From positions 1 through 64,000 of the forward strand of contig CAQGLR010000010.1 in the NCBI GenBank assembly GCA_948794795.1: DNA of 64,000 nucleotides, read 5' to 3'. The notes beneath the pieces are model-generated. The model saw nothing but the letters and a program-made list of their open reading frames with translations, searched no databases and was not told where the DNA came from. This stretch comes from an uncultured Lachnospiraceae bacterium. Lineage in GTDB: Bacteria; Bacillota; Clostridia; Lachnospirales; Lachnospiraceae. Each line of letters opens with the position of its first letter. Position 1 is the stretch's first letter. The translations under genes were made by a program, and so were the position numbers. Positions 33,979 through 43,332 of this stretch are shown piece by piece.

Positions 33979-35142
33979 ATGATATTAATAATAGGAGTCA
34001 AATTCCGCAAATCTGGCAAAGTATACTATTTTGACCCATCTGGGCTTTCCATTCAAAAGGGAGACCATGTTATAGTAGAAACTGCCCGCGGAGTTGAATA
34101 TGGCACAGTTGTATTAGGGCCACGTAATATAGAAGAAGACAAAGTTATACAGCCGTTAAAATCTGTAATACGTATTGCTACCCGGGAAGACAACGATATA
34201 AATGATGAAAACCAGATAAAAGAAAAAGAAGCTTTTGATATATGTTTTGAGAAAATAAAAAAACACGGACTCGAAATGAAACTTATTGACTCAGAATATA
34301 CATTTGACAAAAATAAACTTTTATTTTATTTTACAGCGGATGGAAGGATTGACTTCCGTGACCTTGTAAAAGACCTTGCAGCAATTTTCCGTACACGTAT
34401 AGAATTAAGACAAATAGGTGTAAGGGATGAAACAAAGCTTATAGGTGGTATAGGAATATGTGGCAGGCCTCTATGCTGCCACACATACCTTTCAGATTTT
34501 GCACCAGTGTCAATTAAAATGGCTAAAGAACAAAATCTTTCCCTTAACCCTGCTAAAATTTCAGGCGTATGTGGAAGGCTTATGTGCTGCCTTAAAAATG
34601 AAGAAGAGGCTTACGAATACCTTAACAGCACACTTCCACATATTAATGATACAGTAAAAACTATAGATGGTTATGAGGGTATTGTACAAAGTGTAGGTGT
34701 CCTTAAACAAAAAATAAAAGTAATTGTTACAAAAGAAAATGACGAAAAAGAAATACGTGAATACCATGTTAAAGAACTTTCATTTGAAAAAAGAAATAAC
34801 AATCCAGATACAGAGCCAGTTTCAATGCTTCTTCCAGATGAAGAAATTGATGAAAATGCACTTAAAGAACTTGAAGAAATGGAACAGAATGATATAGAAG
34901 ACCTTGCAGGTGAACAACAGCAGCGTACAAACCCTCCTAAAAAATATAATAAGAAACCATATAATAAACCAAACCAGGGTAATGGCAGTTATAAACAGAA
35001 TAATCAAGAACACAAAAATAACTATAACAGTAAACCATATAAAAATATACAACATACAAATGACACCAGAAAACACAACCGTTATAATAATGGACATAAT
35101 TATAATACCCATCCAGATTATAACAGCCACCATCATAATTAA
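33979..35142 (+). CDS. ricT: RicT (YaaT/PSP1) family protein with Asn/His-rich tail
   Basis: A 387-aa protein. Residues 1-260 form the PSP1/RicT domain with the cysteine motifs GICGRPLCCHTYL and SGVCGRLMCCLKNE. In Bacillus RicT binds Fe-S with RicA and RicF and acts with RNase Y in mRNA processing, and in sporulation and competence. The last 90 residues are low-complexity, rich in Asn, Lys, Tyr and His, and not part of the family core. The ATG at 33979 lies six bases after GGAG; an ATG four codons earlier overlaps it. Confidence 0.93.
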   Translation: MILIIGVKFRKSGKVYYFDPSGLSIQKGDHVIVETARGVEYGTVVLGPRNIEEDKVIQPLKSVIRIATREDNDINDENQIKEKEAFDICFEKIKKHGLEMKLIDSEYTFDKNKLLFYFTADGRIDFRDLVKDLAAIFRTRIELRQIGVRDETKLIGGIGICGRPLCCHTYLSDFAPVSIKMAKEQNLSLNPAKISGVCGRLMCCLKNEEEAYEYLNSTLPHINDTVKTIDGYEGIVQSVGVLKQKIKVIVTKENDEKEIREYHVKELSFEKRNNNPDTEPVSMLLPDEEIDENALKELEEMEQNDIEDLAGEQQQRTNPPKKYNKKPYNKPNQGNGSYKQNNQEHKNNYNSKPYKNIQHTNDTRKHNRYNNGHNYNTHPDYNSHHHN

Positions 35143-35170
35143 AAACCTGATAAAACTGGAGTATTTTTAA

Positions 35171-35923
35171 ATGATTGATGAGAAAGATTTTTTACAGGCT
35201 GGTGAACGCCTTGACGACCTGCAGATAAATAATTACAAAATAATCCAGCATCCTGAGAAATTTTGTTTTGGCATGGATGCAGTCTTATTATCCGCCTTTG
35301 CAAACCTGCGCAAAGGCGGTAATGTTTTAGACCTTGGGACAGGGACAGGCATACTTCCCATACTGCTTGCTGCCAAAACTAGTGCAGGGCATTTTGATGC
35401 ACTTGAAATACAGCCAGAAAGCGCAGATATGGCAAAAAGAAGTGTTCTATATAATAAACTCGAAAATAAAATAAATATTATATGTGGTGATATCTGCCAG
35501 GCATCAGAAATATTTGGCAAAGGCATTTTTGATGCTGTTACAACAAATCCGCCTTATATGAATAATAACCATGGATTAAAAAACCCAGATATGCCAAAGG
35601 CTATTGCAAGACATGAAATCCTTTGCACATTAGATGATATTCTTCGTGAAAGTTCACTTGTACTAAAAGAACATGGCAGGCTTTATATGGTACACAGGCC
35701 ATTCCGTCTTGCAGAAATATTTGCATCTTTACATAAATACAGGCTTGAACCAAAAAGAATGTGCCTTGTACATCCTTTTATAGACAAAGAACCAAATATG
35801 GTACTTATAGAAGCTGTTAAAGCTGGAAACCCTATGATTAAAATAGAACCTCCTCTTATAGTATATGATTCACCTGGAAAATACACAAAACGTATTTTAA
35901 AAATATATGGTCCATATATATAA
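35171..35923 (+). CDS. tRNA1(Val) (adenine-N6)-methyltransferase-like protein (TrmN6/YabB)
   Basis: A 250-aa class I SAM-dependent methyltransferase. Motif I is VLDLGTGTGILPILL, and the catalytic amino-methylase motif is NPPYM. The N-terminal FCFGMDAVLLSAFA is typical of the TrmN6/YfiC group, which methylates A37 of tRNA1(Val). In Bacillus the orthologous position is yabB. It sits 28 bp after ricT and before rsmI. Confidence 0.9.
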   Translation: MIDEKDFLQAGERLDDLQINNYKIIQHPEKFCFGMDAVLLSAFANLRKGGNVLDLGTGTGILPILLAAKTSAGHFDALEIQPESADMAKRSVLYNKLENKINIICGDICQASEIFGKGIFDAVTTNPPYMNNNHGLKNPDMPKAIARHEILCTLDDILRESSLVLKEHGRLYMVHRPFRLAEIFASLHKYRLEPKRMCLVHPFIDKEPNMVLIEAVKAGNPMIKIEPPLIVYDSPGKYTKRILKIYGPYI

Positions 35924-36040
35924 AAGGCATGTCCAGACATATATTCCTGTAACAGAAATTACTTCATAATTCTTATTGGTATTATATAATATTACAACTA
36001 TTTATTATTAATAAAAATATTTAGAAAGGTTTAATTAATT

Positions 36041-36889
36041 ATGTCAGGTATATTATATTTATGCGCTACCCCTATTGGAAACCTTGAAGATATAACATTA
36101 CGTGTTCTACGTATTTTAAAAGAATCAGACCTTATAGCAGCAGAAGATACAAGAAACACAATTAAACTTCTTAACCATTTTAATATTAAAACACCTATGA
36201 CAAGCTACCATGAACACAATAAAACCAGTAAGGCTGTATATCTTGTTGGCAGGCTTTTAGATGGTATAAATATTGCCCTTGTCACAGATGCGGGAACACC
36301 CGGAATATCTGACCCTGGTGAAGAAATAGTTAAAAAGGCATATGAAGCTGGAATACAAGTTACATCCCTTCCAGGTGCATGTGCATGTATTACTGCACTT
36401 ACATTATCAGGACTACCAACAAGACGTTTTGCATTTGAAGCATTTCTTCCTGCAGATAAAAAAGAACGTAAGACAATAATTAATTCTATTAAAGATGAAA
36501 CACGTACAACAATTATTTATGAAGCACCACATCATTTAAAAAATACTCTTTCTGAATTATATAGTACACTTGGAAACAGAAAAATTACAATTTGCCGTGA
36601 ACTTACAAAAATACATGAAACAGTACAGCTTACTACACTCCAGGAAGCAGAAAACTATTATAGCCAAAACCAGCCAAAAGGTGAATATGTCCTTATATTA
36701 GAAGGATGCAGTATTAATGAAATTGAAACAAAAAAACAGGAAAACTGGCAACAGATAAGCATATCTTCACATATGGATATTTATCTTTCAAAAGGAATAC
36801 CTAAAAAAGAAGCAATGAAAAAAGTTGCTTCTGACAGAGGCATATCAAAACGTGATGTATATAATTATCTTTTAAACAACAATGAATAA
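36041..36889 (+). CDS. rsmI: 16S rRNA (cytidine(1402)-2'-O)-methyltransferase
   Basis: A 282-aa tetrapyrrole-methylase-fold enzyme that 2'-O-methylates C1402 in the ribosomal decoding centre. The signature stretches are LYLCATPIGNLEDITLRVLR, AAEDTRNT, SYHEHN, and LVTDAGTPGISDPGE. It is slightly longer than average but complete. It ends the conserved tmk-rsmI cluster and has its own 117-bp upstream gap, with an RBS AGAAAGG. Confidence 0.95.
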   Translation: MSGILYLCATPIGNLEDITLRVLRILKESDLIAAEDTRNTIKLLNHFNIKTPMTSYHEHNKTSKAVYLVGRLLDGINIALVTDAGTPGISDPGEEIVKKAYEAGIQVTSLPGACACITALTLSGLPTRRFAFEAFLPADKKERKTIINSIKDETRTTIIYEAPHHLKNTLSELYSTLGNRKITICRELTKIHETVQLTTLQEAENYYSQNQPKGEYVLILEGCSINEIETKKQENWQQISISSHMDIYLSKGIPKKEAMKKVASDRGISKRDVYNYLLNNNE

Positions 36890-36973
36890 AATTGTTATAA
36901 AAGAATAAATTGCTGTAAACTGGAAATAATGACTGATAAATAATATTACATATATTTAAGGAGAACAGTCATT

Positions 36974-37399
36974 ATGAAAAATTACAGAAAACATTTAATT
37001 GCAAAAAGCCTTGGAATATCATTATCTATATTGTGCTTTTTAACTGCCACAGTGCAATACTACTCTAAAACCAATATACCTGAAACTAAAATGATTAATG
37101 CATTTTCAATAAAAGATACAAGTAAAATTACAAAAGAAATACTATGTCCAAATGGTTTTACTAACCAGTCCCAGGCAATAAATTTAGTAATATCCTCTAT
37201 TAAAAAATATGATAAAGATGTAGTAATTATTTCAAATAATAATGCTGGCAATTACTGTGACTATTACTTTTACAGCCCAAAACTAAATAAAAATTTTGGT
37301 GTAAAACCACTGTTCCAAGGCTCAAACATCCATGTTGCAATTACTAGTTCACCCATCCACATGTACATTGGAATACCATATATAGACTACGATTTTTAA
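36974..37399 (+). CDS. Exported protein of unknown function
   Basis: A 141-aa protein with an N-terminal hydrophobic segment (SLGISLSILCFLTATVQ) that should act as a signal or anchor. The remaining 105 residues are polar with several aromatic residues (CDYYFYSPKLNKNFGVKP) and no motif I recognise. The start follows AAGGAGA. It is the first gene of an AT-rich accessory stretch that continues to the prophage. Confidence 0.7.
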   Translation: MKNYRKHLIAKSLGISLSILCFLTATVQYYSKTNIPETKMINAFSIKDTSKITKEILCPNGFTNQSQAINLVISSIKKYDKDVVIISNNNAGNYCDYYFYSPKLNKNFGVKPLFQGSNIHVAITSSPIHMYIGIPYIDYDF

Positions 37400-37408
37400 A
37401 TAATATAT

Positions 37409-37783
37409 TTAGTTTGAGCACATCCTGTCCTTATGGCACATCCTTCTGCTCCTTCTGTACCCCATTTCATTACAAAGCATAACCTGGACAAGGGCATTAA
37501 ACCATTTACTTCCACATTCTTCACAGCACTTACCCAGTTTATCTTTTTCACATAATCTTTTTACAATTCTTTCTACTGAAACCTTATCCGGACATTCATC
37601 AAACATTATACTTCCATCATATTCCATTTTATCACAAATTTCTTCTATCTCCAGCTGGATATCTTTAATTTCAGGCGGATATAAATATCTATTGTCCATT
37701 ATTTTCTCTTTCTTTTCTATTTCTGGTAATTCCAGTGGAAATGTCATCATATTTCCTTTTGGATACAATTTATCTCTTCCCAT
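37409..37783 (-). CDS. Conserved hypothetical protein with Cys-rich C-terminus
   Basis: A 124-aa cytoplasmic protein. The N-terminus (GRDKLYPKGNMMTFPLELPE) and centre (EEICDKMEYDGSIMFDECPD) resemble an uncharacterised family common in Clostridia. The C-terminus holds several cysteines (KCCEECGSKW, RRMCHKDRMC), which could bind metal. It is convergent to the exported-protein gene. Function unknown. Confidence 0.75.
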   Translation of the reverse strand: MGRDKLYPKGNMMTFPLELPEIEKKEKIMDNRYLYPPEIKDIQLEIEEICDKMEYDGSIMFDECPDKVSVERIVKRLCEKDKLGKCCEECGSKWFNALVQVMLCNEMGYRRSRRMCHKDRMCSN

Positions 37784-37956
37784 TTTTCCTCCTGGATGTC
37801 ATAATAAATTAATTTGACATTTTTATATATTAGATTTATATTATTATATACATTATTAAAATTATTGTGCAAAAAAATTACAAAACATATTTTATTCGTT
37901 ATAATCTGCTGCCTGGTATATAATAGCAGGCAGTAAATTATTGATGGAGGACTACA

Positions 37957-40473
37957 GTGAAACACTTTTATAAATTTATATCCTTACTTTTTATATTTGG
38001 TGTTGCAATATTTCTGTTTAAAGACCATATACCAGAAACAACAGCTGGTACTACTATTGCAACAAATTTACAAGATGCAACATTTCCAGTTGTCTACATC
38101 GGACTTGGTAAATATACTGTAAATACAATGCATGGTTACAGCAGTGAATTAGACAGTGGAAGTATAAGGGAATCAATTACCCCTCTTGATACAGAGAAAA
38201 CTTTTACAATAAAAATTTCTGAAAACGAATCTAAAATTAAAAAACTGGATTTTGAATTACGTGATATATTAAATAATAAAATATTAGAAACCAATACACT
38301 TACTGCTTTTGATTCACAAGACCAATTCAAAACCGCCAGGATAAAACTATCTGAGGCTATGGATACAAGCACAGAATATGGTTTTAAAATTACACTTACA
38401 ACAAACCTTAGTAAGAAAATCCACTTTTACACCAGGATTAAATATTATGAAAATGATTTTTCTTTAGAAGAAAAACTAGAATTTGTTAATAACTTCCATG
38501 ATGCAACATTTGGCAAAAATAATTCAATAAATATTACTGATTATCTTGAACCAAATGGAAGTGATGATTCAACATTTGCTGATGTAAGTATAAATTCCAG
38601 TTACAATCTTATAACATGGGGCAAATTAAAACCAGAAATTCTAACTGAAACAGTTCCATCTATAAAAGAATTAAATATAGAAACTGCTGCGATAAAACAA
38701 GAATATTATTTAAAAGCTGAAACACCTACAGGTCCAGAAACTTATTTTGTAACAGAATTTTACCGTATCAGGTATTCTGGAAGCAGGATGTACCTGCTTA
38801 ATTTTAAAAGAAAAATGGAAGCACTGTTTAATCCAAAATATATTTCATTGAAGAAAAATGAATTAAAAATTGGTATTTCTGATTCAGAAGACTTAGAAAT
38901 AACTGCAAGTGATAAAAATAATAAATTTGCTTTTGTAAGAAATGGTACACTATGGTATTATAACCTTCCTGAATATAAACTACACAAAGTATTTACATTT
39001 GAGAATAAAAAGAATGATTATATCAGGGAAAACTTTAACCAGCATAATATTAAAATTTTAAAAATTACTGATGAAGGAAAGATAAGTTTTCTTGTATATG
39101 GATATATAAATAGTGGTGATTATGAAGGCAGGGTTGGAATACTGCTTTATGACTATATTCCTGAAGACAACAGGATAATAGAACGTGTATATATACCACT
39201 GTCAACAACATATGAACAACTTAAACTTGACTTAGGTGAATTTTGCTATGTAAATAACAAAAACATATTTTACTTTTCTTTAAATGATGTAGTTTATGCA
39301 TATAACATATCATCTAAAAAATATGAAATATTAACAGAAAATGCTGTTAAAGATAATTTTGTAATGTTAGAAAAAGCAAAATGCTTTGTATGGTCTGATG
39401 CATCACAATCAAAATTTGCTGCCAATATAACAATTTTAAATCTTGATACATCAGAAAGACTTGTAGTTTCATCTAAGAAAAAAGAAAATATAGTAGTTCT
39501 TGGTACTATTGATTCCAATATTGTATATGGATATGTAAAAAATAAAGATATATACGAATCAACAAGTGGCGAAATTATTAAGCCTGCATATAAACTTGTT
39601 ATTTCAGACTGTAATGGCAACATACTTCTTGAATATAAAAATAAAAATGTATATGTCACAAATGCTGTAGTTGATGATAATGTCATAAGGTTAAAGAGAG
39701 TAAAAAAAGTTAATGGAACTTTTAAACCAACAGCAAATGATGACATTATGAACAAGAAAAATACAAAAAAAGAATCAATTAACATAACTACACGTGTTAC
39801 AGAAAAAGCTTTAACAGAGAAATATATTTCACTTCCTGCTGGATTTAAACTTAAAAAGAAACCATCTGTAGACTCTACTGAATATGTAATGGTTACTGAA
39901 AATACGACATTACATTTAAATGATACTGAAGATTCTTCAATTAAATATTATATATATGCATATGGCGGAATTACTACCAGTGTTACAGACCCATCTACAG
40001 CAATACAGATTGCAGATGAACAAATGGGAGTTGTAATGGATAACAAATCACATATGGTATGGGAACGTGGAGGCAAATTCCTTTCAAAAGAATTGTCAAA
40101 TATATCATATCCTGGTAATTCAGTATCAAGCATCAAATCATGTATACAAATGTTATTACAAGCAGCACAGCACACAATATCTGTAAGTGAACTAAAAGGC
40201 CAGTCAATAATGTCCATGCTGTCACAGTATTTAGAGCAGCCAGTAAACCTTACAGGATGTACTCTTGATGAAACATTATATTTTGTAAGTAATGGAAAAC
40301 CAGTAATAGGCATGCTTAGCGAAACACATGCCGTTTTAATAACAGGCTATACCTCATCCACTGTATCATGGATGGACCCAGTTACAATGAGAAAAACTAC
40401 TGTATCAATTTCCATTGCTGAAAAAATGTTTGAAAGAGCTGGATATATGTTCGTCAGCTATGTATCTAATTAA
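37957..40473 (+). CDS. Large exported protein with C-terminal C39-like peptidase fold
   Basis: An 838-aa protein with an N-terminal signal or anchor helix (ISLLFIFGVAIFLF). The long middle is beta-rich with repeated YxxxxGxIxx elements. The last 150 residues look like a C39_2 papain-like domain: a possible nucleophile in SIKSCIQMLLQAA, then the conserved NGKPVIGML, the His of ETHAVLITGY and the Asp of WMDP. The Cys context lacks the usual CGP, so activity is uncertain. A terminator follows at 40491-40528. Confidence 0.7.
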   Translation: MKHFYKFISLLFIFGVAIFLFKDHIPETTAGTTIATNLQDATFPVVYIGLGKYTVNTMHGYSSELDSGSIRESITPLDTEKTFTIKISENESKIKKLDFELRDILNNKILETNTLTAFDSQDQFKTARIKLSEAMDTSTEYGFKITLTTNLSKKIHFYTRIKYYENDFSLEEKLEFVNNFHDATFGKNNSINITDYLEPNGSDDSTFADVSINSSYNLITWGKLKPEILTETVPSIKELNIETAAIKQEYYLKAETPTGPETYFVTEFYRIRYSGSRMYLLNFKRKMEALFNPKYISLKKNELKIGISDSEDLEITASDKNNKFAFVRNGTLWYYNLPEYKLHKVFTFENKKNDYIRENFNQHNIKILKITDEGKISFLVYGYINSGDYEGRVGILLYDYIPEDNRIIERVYIPLSTTYEQLKLDLGEFCYVNNKNIFYFSLNDVVYAYNISSKKYEILTENAVKDNFVMLEKAKCFVWSDASQSKFAANITILNLDTSERLVVSSKKKENIVVLGTIDSNIVYGYVKNKDIYESTSGEIIKPAYKLVISDCNGNILLEYKNKNVYVTNAVVDDNVIRLKRVKKVNGTFKPTANDDIMNKKNTKKESINITTRVTEKALTEKYISLPAGFKLKKKPSVDSTEYVMVTENTTLHLNDTEDSSIKYYIYAYGGITTSVTDPSTAIQIADEQMGVVMDNKSHMVWERGGKFLSKELSNISYPGNSVSSIKSCIQMLLQAAQHTISVSELKGQSIMSMLSQYLEQPVNLTGCTLDETLYFVSNGKPVIGMLSETHAVLITGYTSSTVSWMDPVTMRKTTVSISIAEKMFERAGYMFVSYVSN

Positions 40474-40490
40474 GTTTTAAATATATAAAT

Positions 40491-40528
40491 AATCCATAAA
40501 ATCTAAACAGTTTTATGGATTATTTTTT
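40491..40528 (+). terminator. Terminator after the C39-like protein gene
   Basis: A perfect 11-bp stem (AATCCATAAAA with TTTTATGGATT) is followed by ATTTTTT, 17 bp after the stop. Confidence 0.93.
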
Positions 40529-40638
40529 GTACATATGTATATAAATAATAAAAATTTTTAGTAATTATGACAATAGATTTTAATATAACAAAAAGATACA
40601 ATAACAAATAAAATACTTATAGAAAGGACTACTAAACT

Positions 40639-41418
40639 ATGAAAAAACTTATTACTTACTTTATACTTCCATTTCTTCTTACTTTATCATCTGCCGTTCA
40701 TCTTTATGCAAATGTTTCAGGAAGCACATTTACAATGCCGTCTGGTAATAATTCTAACCAGGAAAATAATAAATACCATCAATATAATATAGAAAATAAA
40801 TATACAGAATCTATTAATAAATATAATATGCATAATAATAGCACTAATATAAAAGACAATCTTTCAGATAATATAAAAAATAAATCTGGAAATAATAAAC
40901 CTGACACAGATAACATTAAACAAGACATACAGAACAACAATACCCCTGTACCATATAGTACCCCAAACAATAATATTACTAATAATAATTATAATAAAAA
41001 CCCAAATACTTTTAATAAAAATAAAATTAATAAAAAGACTAGTAACAACAAAACTAAAACAAAAGTAACTGATAATAAAACTATTACCAGAAATATAAAC
41101 AATAATAATTCCAACAATAAAATAACACTCAAAAAACCAGTTTCTAATATAATATCTGGCAATAATAATATAAATAACATTAAAATAGAATTTTCAAAAC
41201 ATTTTATTAAAATACCTGTTGGAAAAACAATTAATATTCCATTAAAAATAAAACCAAACAATTTACCTTCTAAAAAAATTATATATACAAGTAATAATAA
41301 CTCTGTTGCAATTTATAAAAACAATAAAATTACAGGAATTAAAAAAGGATTTACCACAATTCTTATAAAACTTCCCAATGGAACAATAAAAGCAGCATGT
41401 CCCGTTAAGGTTGTCTAA
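40639..41418 (+). CDS. Asn/Lys-rich exported protein with Ig-like C-terminal domain
   Basis: A 259-aa protein with a signal peptide (LITYFILPFLLTLSSAVHLY ending near ANVSG). Residues 35-180 are a low-complexity segment dominated by Asn, Lys, Ile and Thr. The last 75 residues form a Big_2-like Ig domain (IPVGKTINIPLKI, KIIYTSNNNSVAI, KITGIKKGFTTILI). The DNA is extremely AT-rich. It precedes the kinase-like gene by 32 bp, so the two probably share a transcript. Confidence 0.72.
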   Translation: MKKLITYFILPFLLTLSSAVHLYANVSGSTFTMPSGNNSNQENNKYHQYNIENKYTESINKYNMHNNSTNIKDNLSDNIKNKSGNNKPDTDNIKQDIQNNNTPVPYSTPNNNITNNNYNKNPNTFNKNKINKKTSNNKTKTKVTDNKTITRNINNNNSNNKITLKKPVSNIISGNNNINNIKIEFSKHFIKIPVGKTINIPLKIKPNNLPSKKIIYTSNNNSVAIYKNNKITGIKKGFTTILIKLPNGTIKAACPVKVV

Positions 41419-41450
41419 TATAAATTATATATAATAACAGGAGAAAAACA

Positions 41451-42326
41451 TTGCAAAATACAAATAATTATTTTTACCCCCAGCTGCCGCCAAAGTTAAA
41501 AAATAAATGGCATATTACAGATATAATTACAAATTCAGGCAATTCACAAATTTATATAATAAACTGCAATACAAAAACTGGTATTACAGATAATAAAAGA
41601 ATTTTAAAAATTATACACAAAACACAATTCCAGAAAAAAATTTATAAAGTAATCTCATATATTGAAAGTAGTTATATACAAAAACCAATAGAAATAATTT
41701 ACTACAAAAACAACTATTATATAATAACAAAATACCAGCTTAACCTAAATACTATAATATCACAAAAAGGTATAACACAAAATGATATACTGGACATAGC
41801 CTCTGATATTTCATCTTCTTTAGAACTGCTACATTCCAAAAAAATACTTCACTTAGATTGTACTCCTTCAAATATTTATATTAATGACAATGGCTCTTAC
41901 TGTCTTGGAGATTTTTCATCCGCTGTATTTATTAAAAATATAAATACAACTCTTAACTTTACACCAGGGTATATTCCTCCTGAAATTTCAAATAAAGAAC
42001 CTCTTTCTTATTTATCAGACGAATATATTTTCTCATGCCTTTTATATACTCTTTTCAACAATGGATATACATATAACAATAATAACATGTATAATAATAT
42101 TAAAAACAATATTCCAGAAAATCTTTATTCAATAATAATAAAAGGATGTTCTAATAATCCATCAGACAGATTTTCTTCTATTTCTGAAATAAATAATAAA
42201 TTAAATTCTATTCCAGTTATAGAGAGCCTGTCTGCATACAATTATAACCTTCAGATTAATGACCCTTTCCATCCTGTCTATTATTTAAAGACATCATTAA
42301 TTAATATTAAACCTTGCCCTGTGTAA
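41451..42326 (+). CDS. Ser/Thr protein kinase-like protein
   Basis: A 291-aa cytoplasmic protein starting at TTG seven bases after AGGAG. It shows a small protein-kinase fold: beta-strand Lys in RILKIIHK, a hinge YIITKYQLN, catalytic loop ILHLDCTPSNIYIND (HxDxxxxN) and a DFS in place of DFG (LGDFSSAV), then an APE-like GYIPPE. It lacks a transmembrane segment or PASTA repeats. HxD, Asn and the metal Asp remain, so activity is possible. The stop lies only about 15 bp before the likely prophage left end, so its natural C-terminus may have been altered. Confidence 0.78.
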   Translation: MQNTNNYFYPQLPPKLKNKWHITDIITNSGNSQIYIINCNTKTGITDNKRILKIIHKTQFQKKIYKVISYIESSYIQKPIEIIYYKNNYYIITKYQLNLNTIISQKGITQNDILDIASDISSSLELLHSKKILHLDCTPSNIYINDNGSYCLGDFSSAVFIKNINTTLNFTPGYIPPEISNKEPLSYLSDEYIFSCLLYTLFNNGYTYNNNNMYNNIKNNIPENLYSIIIKGCSNNPSDRFSSISEINNKLNSIPVIESLSAYNYNLQINDPFHPVYYLKTSLINIKPCPV

Positions 42327-42340
42327 CCTATCAGAATAGT

Positions 42341-42487
42341 TGTCAAAAATATGAGTTTAAATGAACTACAATGTGATGCTGTGGGATAGTGTGGGAAAGC
42401 CCAAATTATCAAGGGTTTAAGCGGATTTATGAGAAAGCATTTTTATGAGTTGTGACAGCGATTTTGAGAATTGACATATTTTCGACA
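42341..42487. promoter_or_regulatory. Candidate transposase-binding sites at the phage left end
   Basis: TGTCAAAAATATG (42341-42353) recurs inverted as CATATTTTCGACA (42475-42487), 12 of 13 bases identical after reversal. Mu also has several end-type transposase sites within its first 180 bp. Short TATGAG elements recur between them (near 42350, 42429 and 42445). Confidence 0.5.
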
Positions 42488-42505
42488 CTATTACTGTAAA
42501 AAATT

Positions 42506-42735
42506 GGGATAATCGTTGGGAGCGGCGTTTTTAAACCGTTTGTGGACGATTATCCCTTATTGCTGGCTATAATTGATTATAGCAAAACAGTTTTGATTTG
42601 TAAATAAGGTGAAGCGTTATAACGCAGCGTTACTGTGTTACTTTTTTTGTGTTATTTTAGTATAGCAAGTTATGCAAAGCCTTATAGAATGGGCGTTAGC
42701 GGAAGTAACGCTTTGAAAGACGGAGCGTTACTTTT
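42506..42735. repeat. Inverted repeats and GCGTTA array in the phage left region
   Basis: GGGATAATCGT (42506-42516) pairs perfectly with 42546-42556. GCTATAAT/ATTATAGC lies near 42567-42584. The 12-bp palindrome GCGTTATAACGC (42614-42625) is followed by GCGTTA-type half sites at 42627, 42693, 42705 (inverted) and 42725. I see no convincing gene in 42327-42910; this stretch looks like a control region. Confidence 0.6.
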
Positions 42736-42766
42736 CTGGAAAAATATGCTTAAAAATCACGAGGAG

Positions 42767-42893
42767 CAATGGGACAAAATGAGCATATTTAAAAAATATG
42801 TCCCATTGTCTTGTTTTATTTACTTTATTGCTATTTTGATAAACAAATGTTCTGAAAAAGCAATGGGACAAAATCAGGGCTATTTTTAACCCT
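42767..42893. repeat. CAATGGGACA repeats and hairpin, with AGGG/CCCT hairpin, downstream of the repressor gene
   Basis: CAATGGGACA (42767-42776) pairs with TGTCCCATTG (42799-42808), enclosing CATATTT/AAATATG, and occurs again directly at 42861-42870. AGGGCTATTTTTAACCCT (42876-42893) lies 17 bp after the repressor stop and has an inverted near-copy on the other side of that gene (43411-43428). Confidence 0.6.
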
Positions 42894-42910
42894 AAAAAGT
42901 AAAATAAAAA

Positions 42911-43309
42911 TCATGCTGTTTCGGATGTCAGTTTGTCATTTTCTGAATGGGATGACATTGCTTTTCCTTTTCGTTTATTTTTCTTAGCTTTCATTTCAGC
43001 TATAAGCAAAATGTCTTCTTGGTCTACTATGTTCATTTGTCGATAATGAGCTATAAGTTTTAATTCATTTGGCTCAGTGATTGCGCCTGTGCAATTATTA
43101 GAAATAATATTTTTTCCTGTAAGTAAATATTCCATAGTTACATCAAAATATTGTGCAAATTTATACAATGTGTCTGCTGTTGGTGTTTGTATGCCATTTA
43201 AAATTCTGCTTATTGTTGAAGCATTTGTTTCTGTGGCTTTTGCAAGGTCAGTATTTTTTATTCCTTTTAATGCTATTAAATCGGCTAATCGTTTAGTAAT
43301 TGTTTCCAT
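42911..43309 (-). CDS. Phage repressor (cro/C1-type HTH)
   Basis: A 132-aa protein with an N-terminal XRE-type helix-turn-helix (RLADLIALKGIKNTDLAKAT, ETNASTISRILNGIQTP). The rest has a helix (EDILLIAEMKAKKNK) and a polar tail. It is transcribed leftward, away from the transposase genes, as the Mu c repressor is. Its start follows AGGAGG with nine bases between. The operator triplet 24-95 bp upstream is its presumed target. Confidence 0.9.
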   Translation of the reverse strand: METITKRLADLIALKGIKNTDLAKATETNASTISRILNGIQTPTADTLYKFAQYFDVTMEYLLTGKNIISNNCTGAITEPNELKLIAHYRQMNIVDQEDILLIAEMKAKKNKRKGKAMSSHSENDKLTSETA

Positions 43310-43332
43310 AAGTTAAATCCTCCTGTTATTGA

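Noticed and set aside
42635..42889. 84-aa plus-strand ORF in the phage left region
   Set aside because: It has no good ribosome binding site, and its DNA is composed of the GCGTTA and CAATGGGACA repeats, so it looks like non-coding control sequence that happens to be open.
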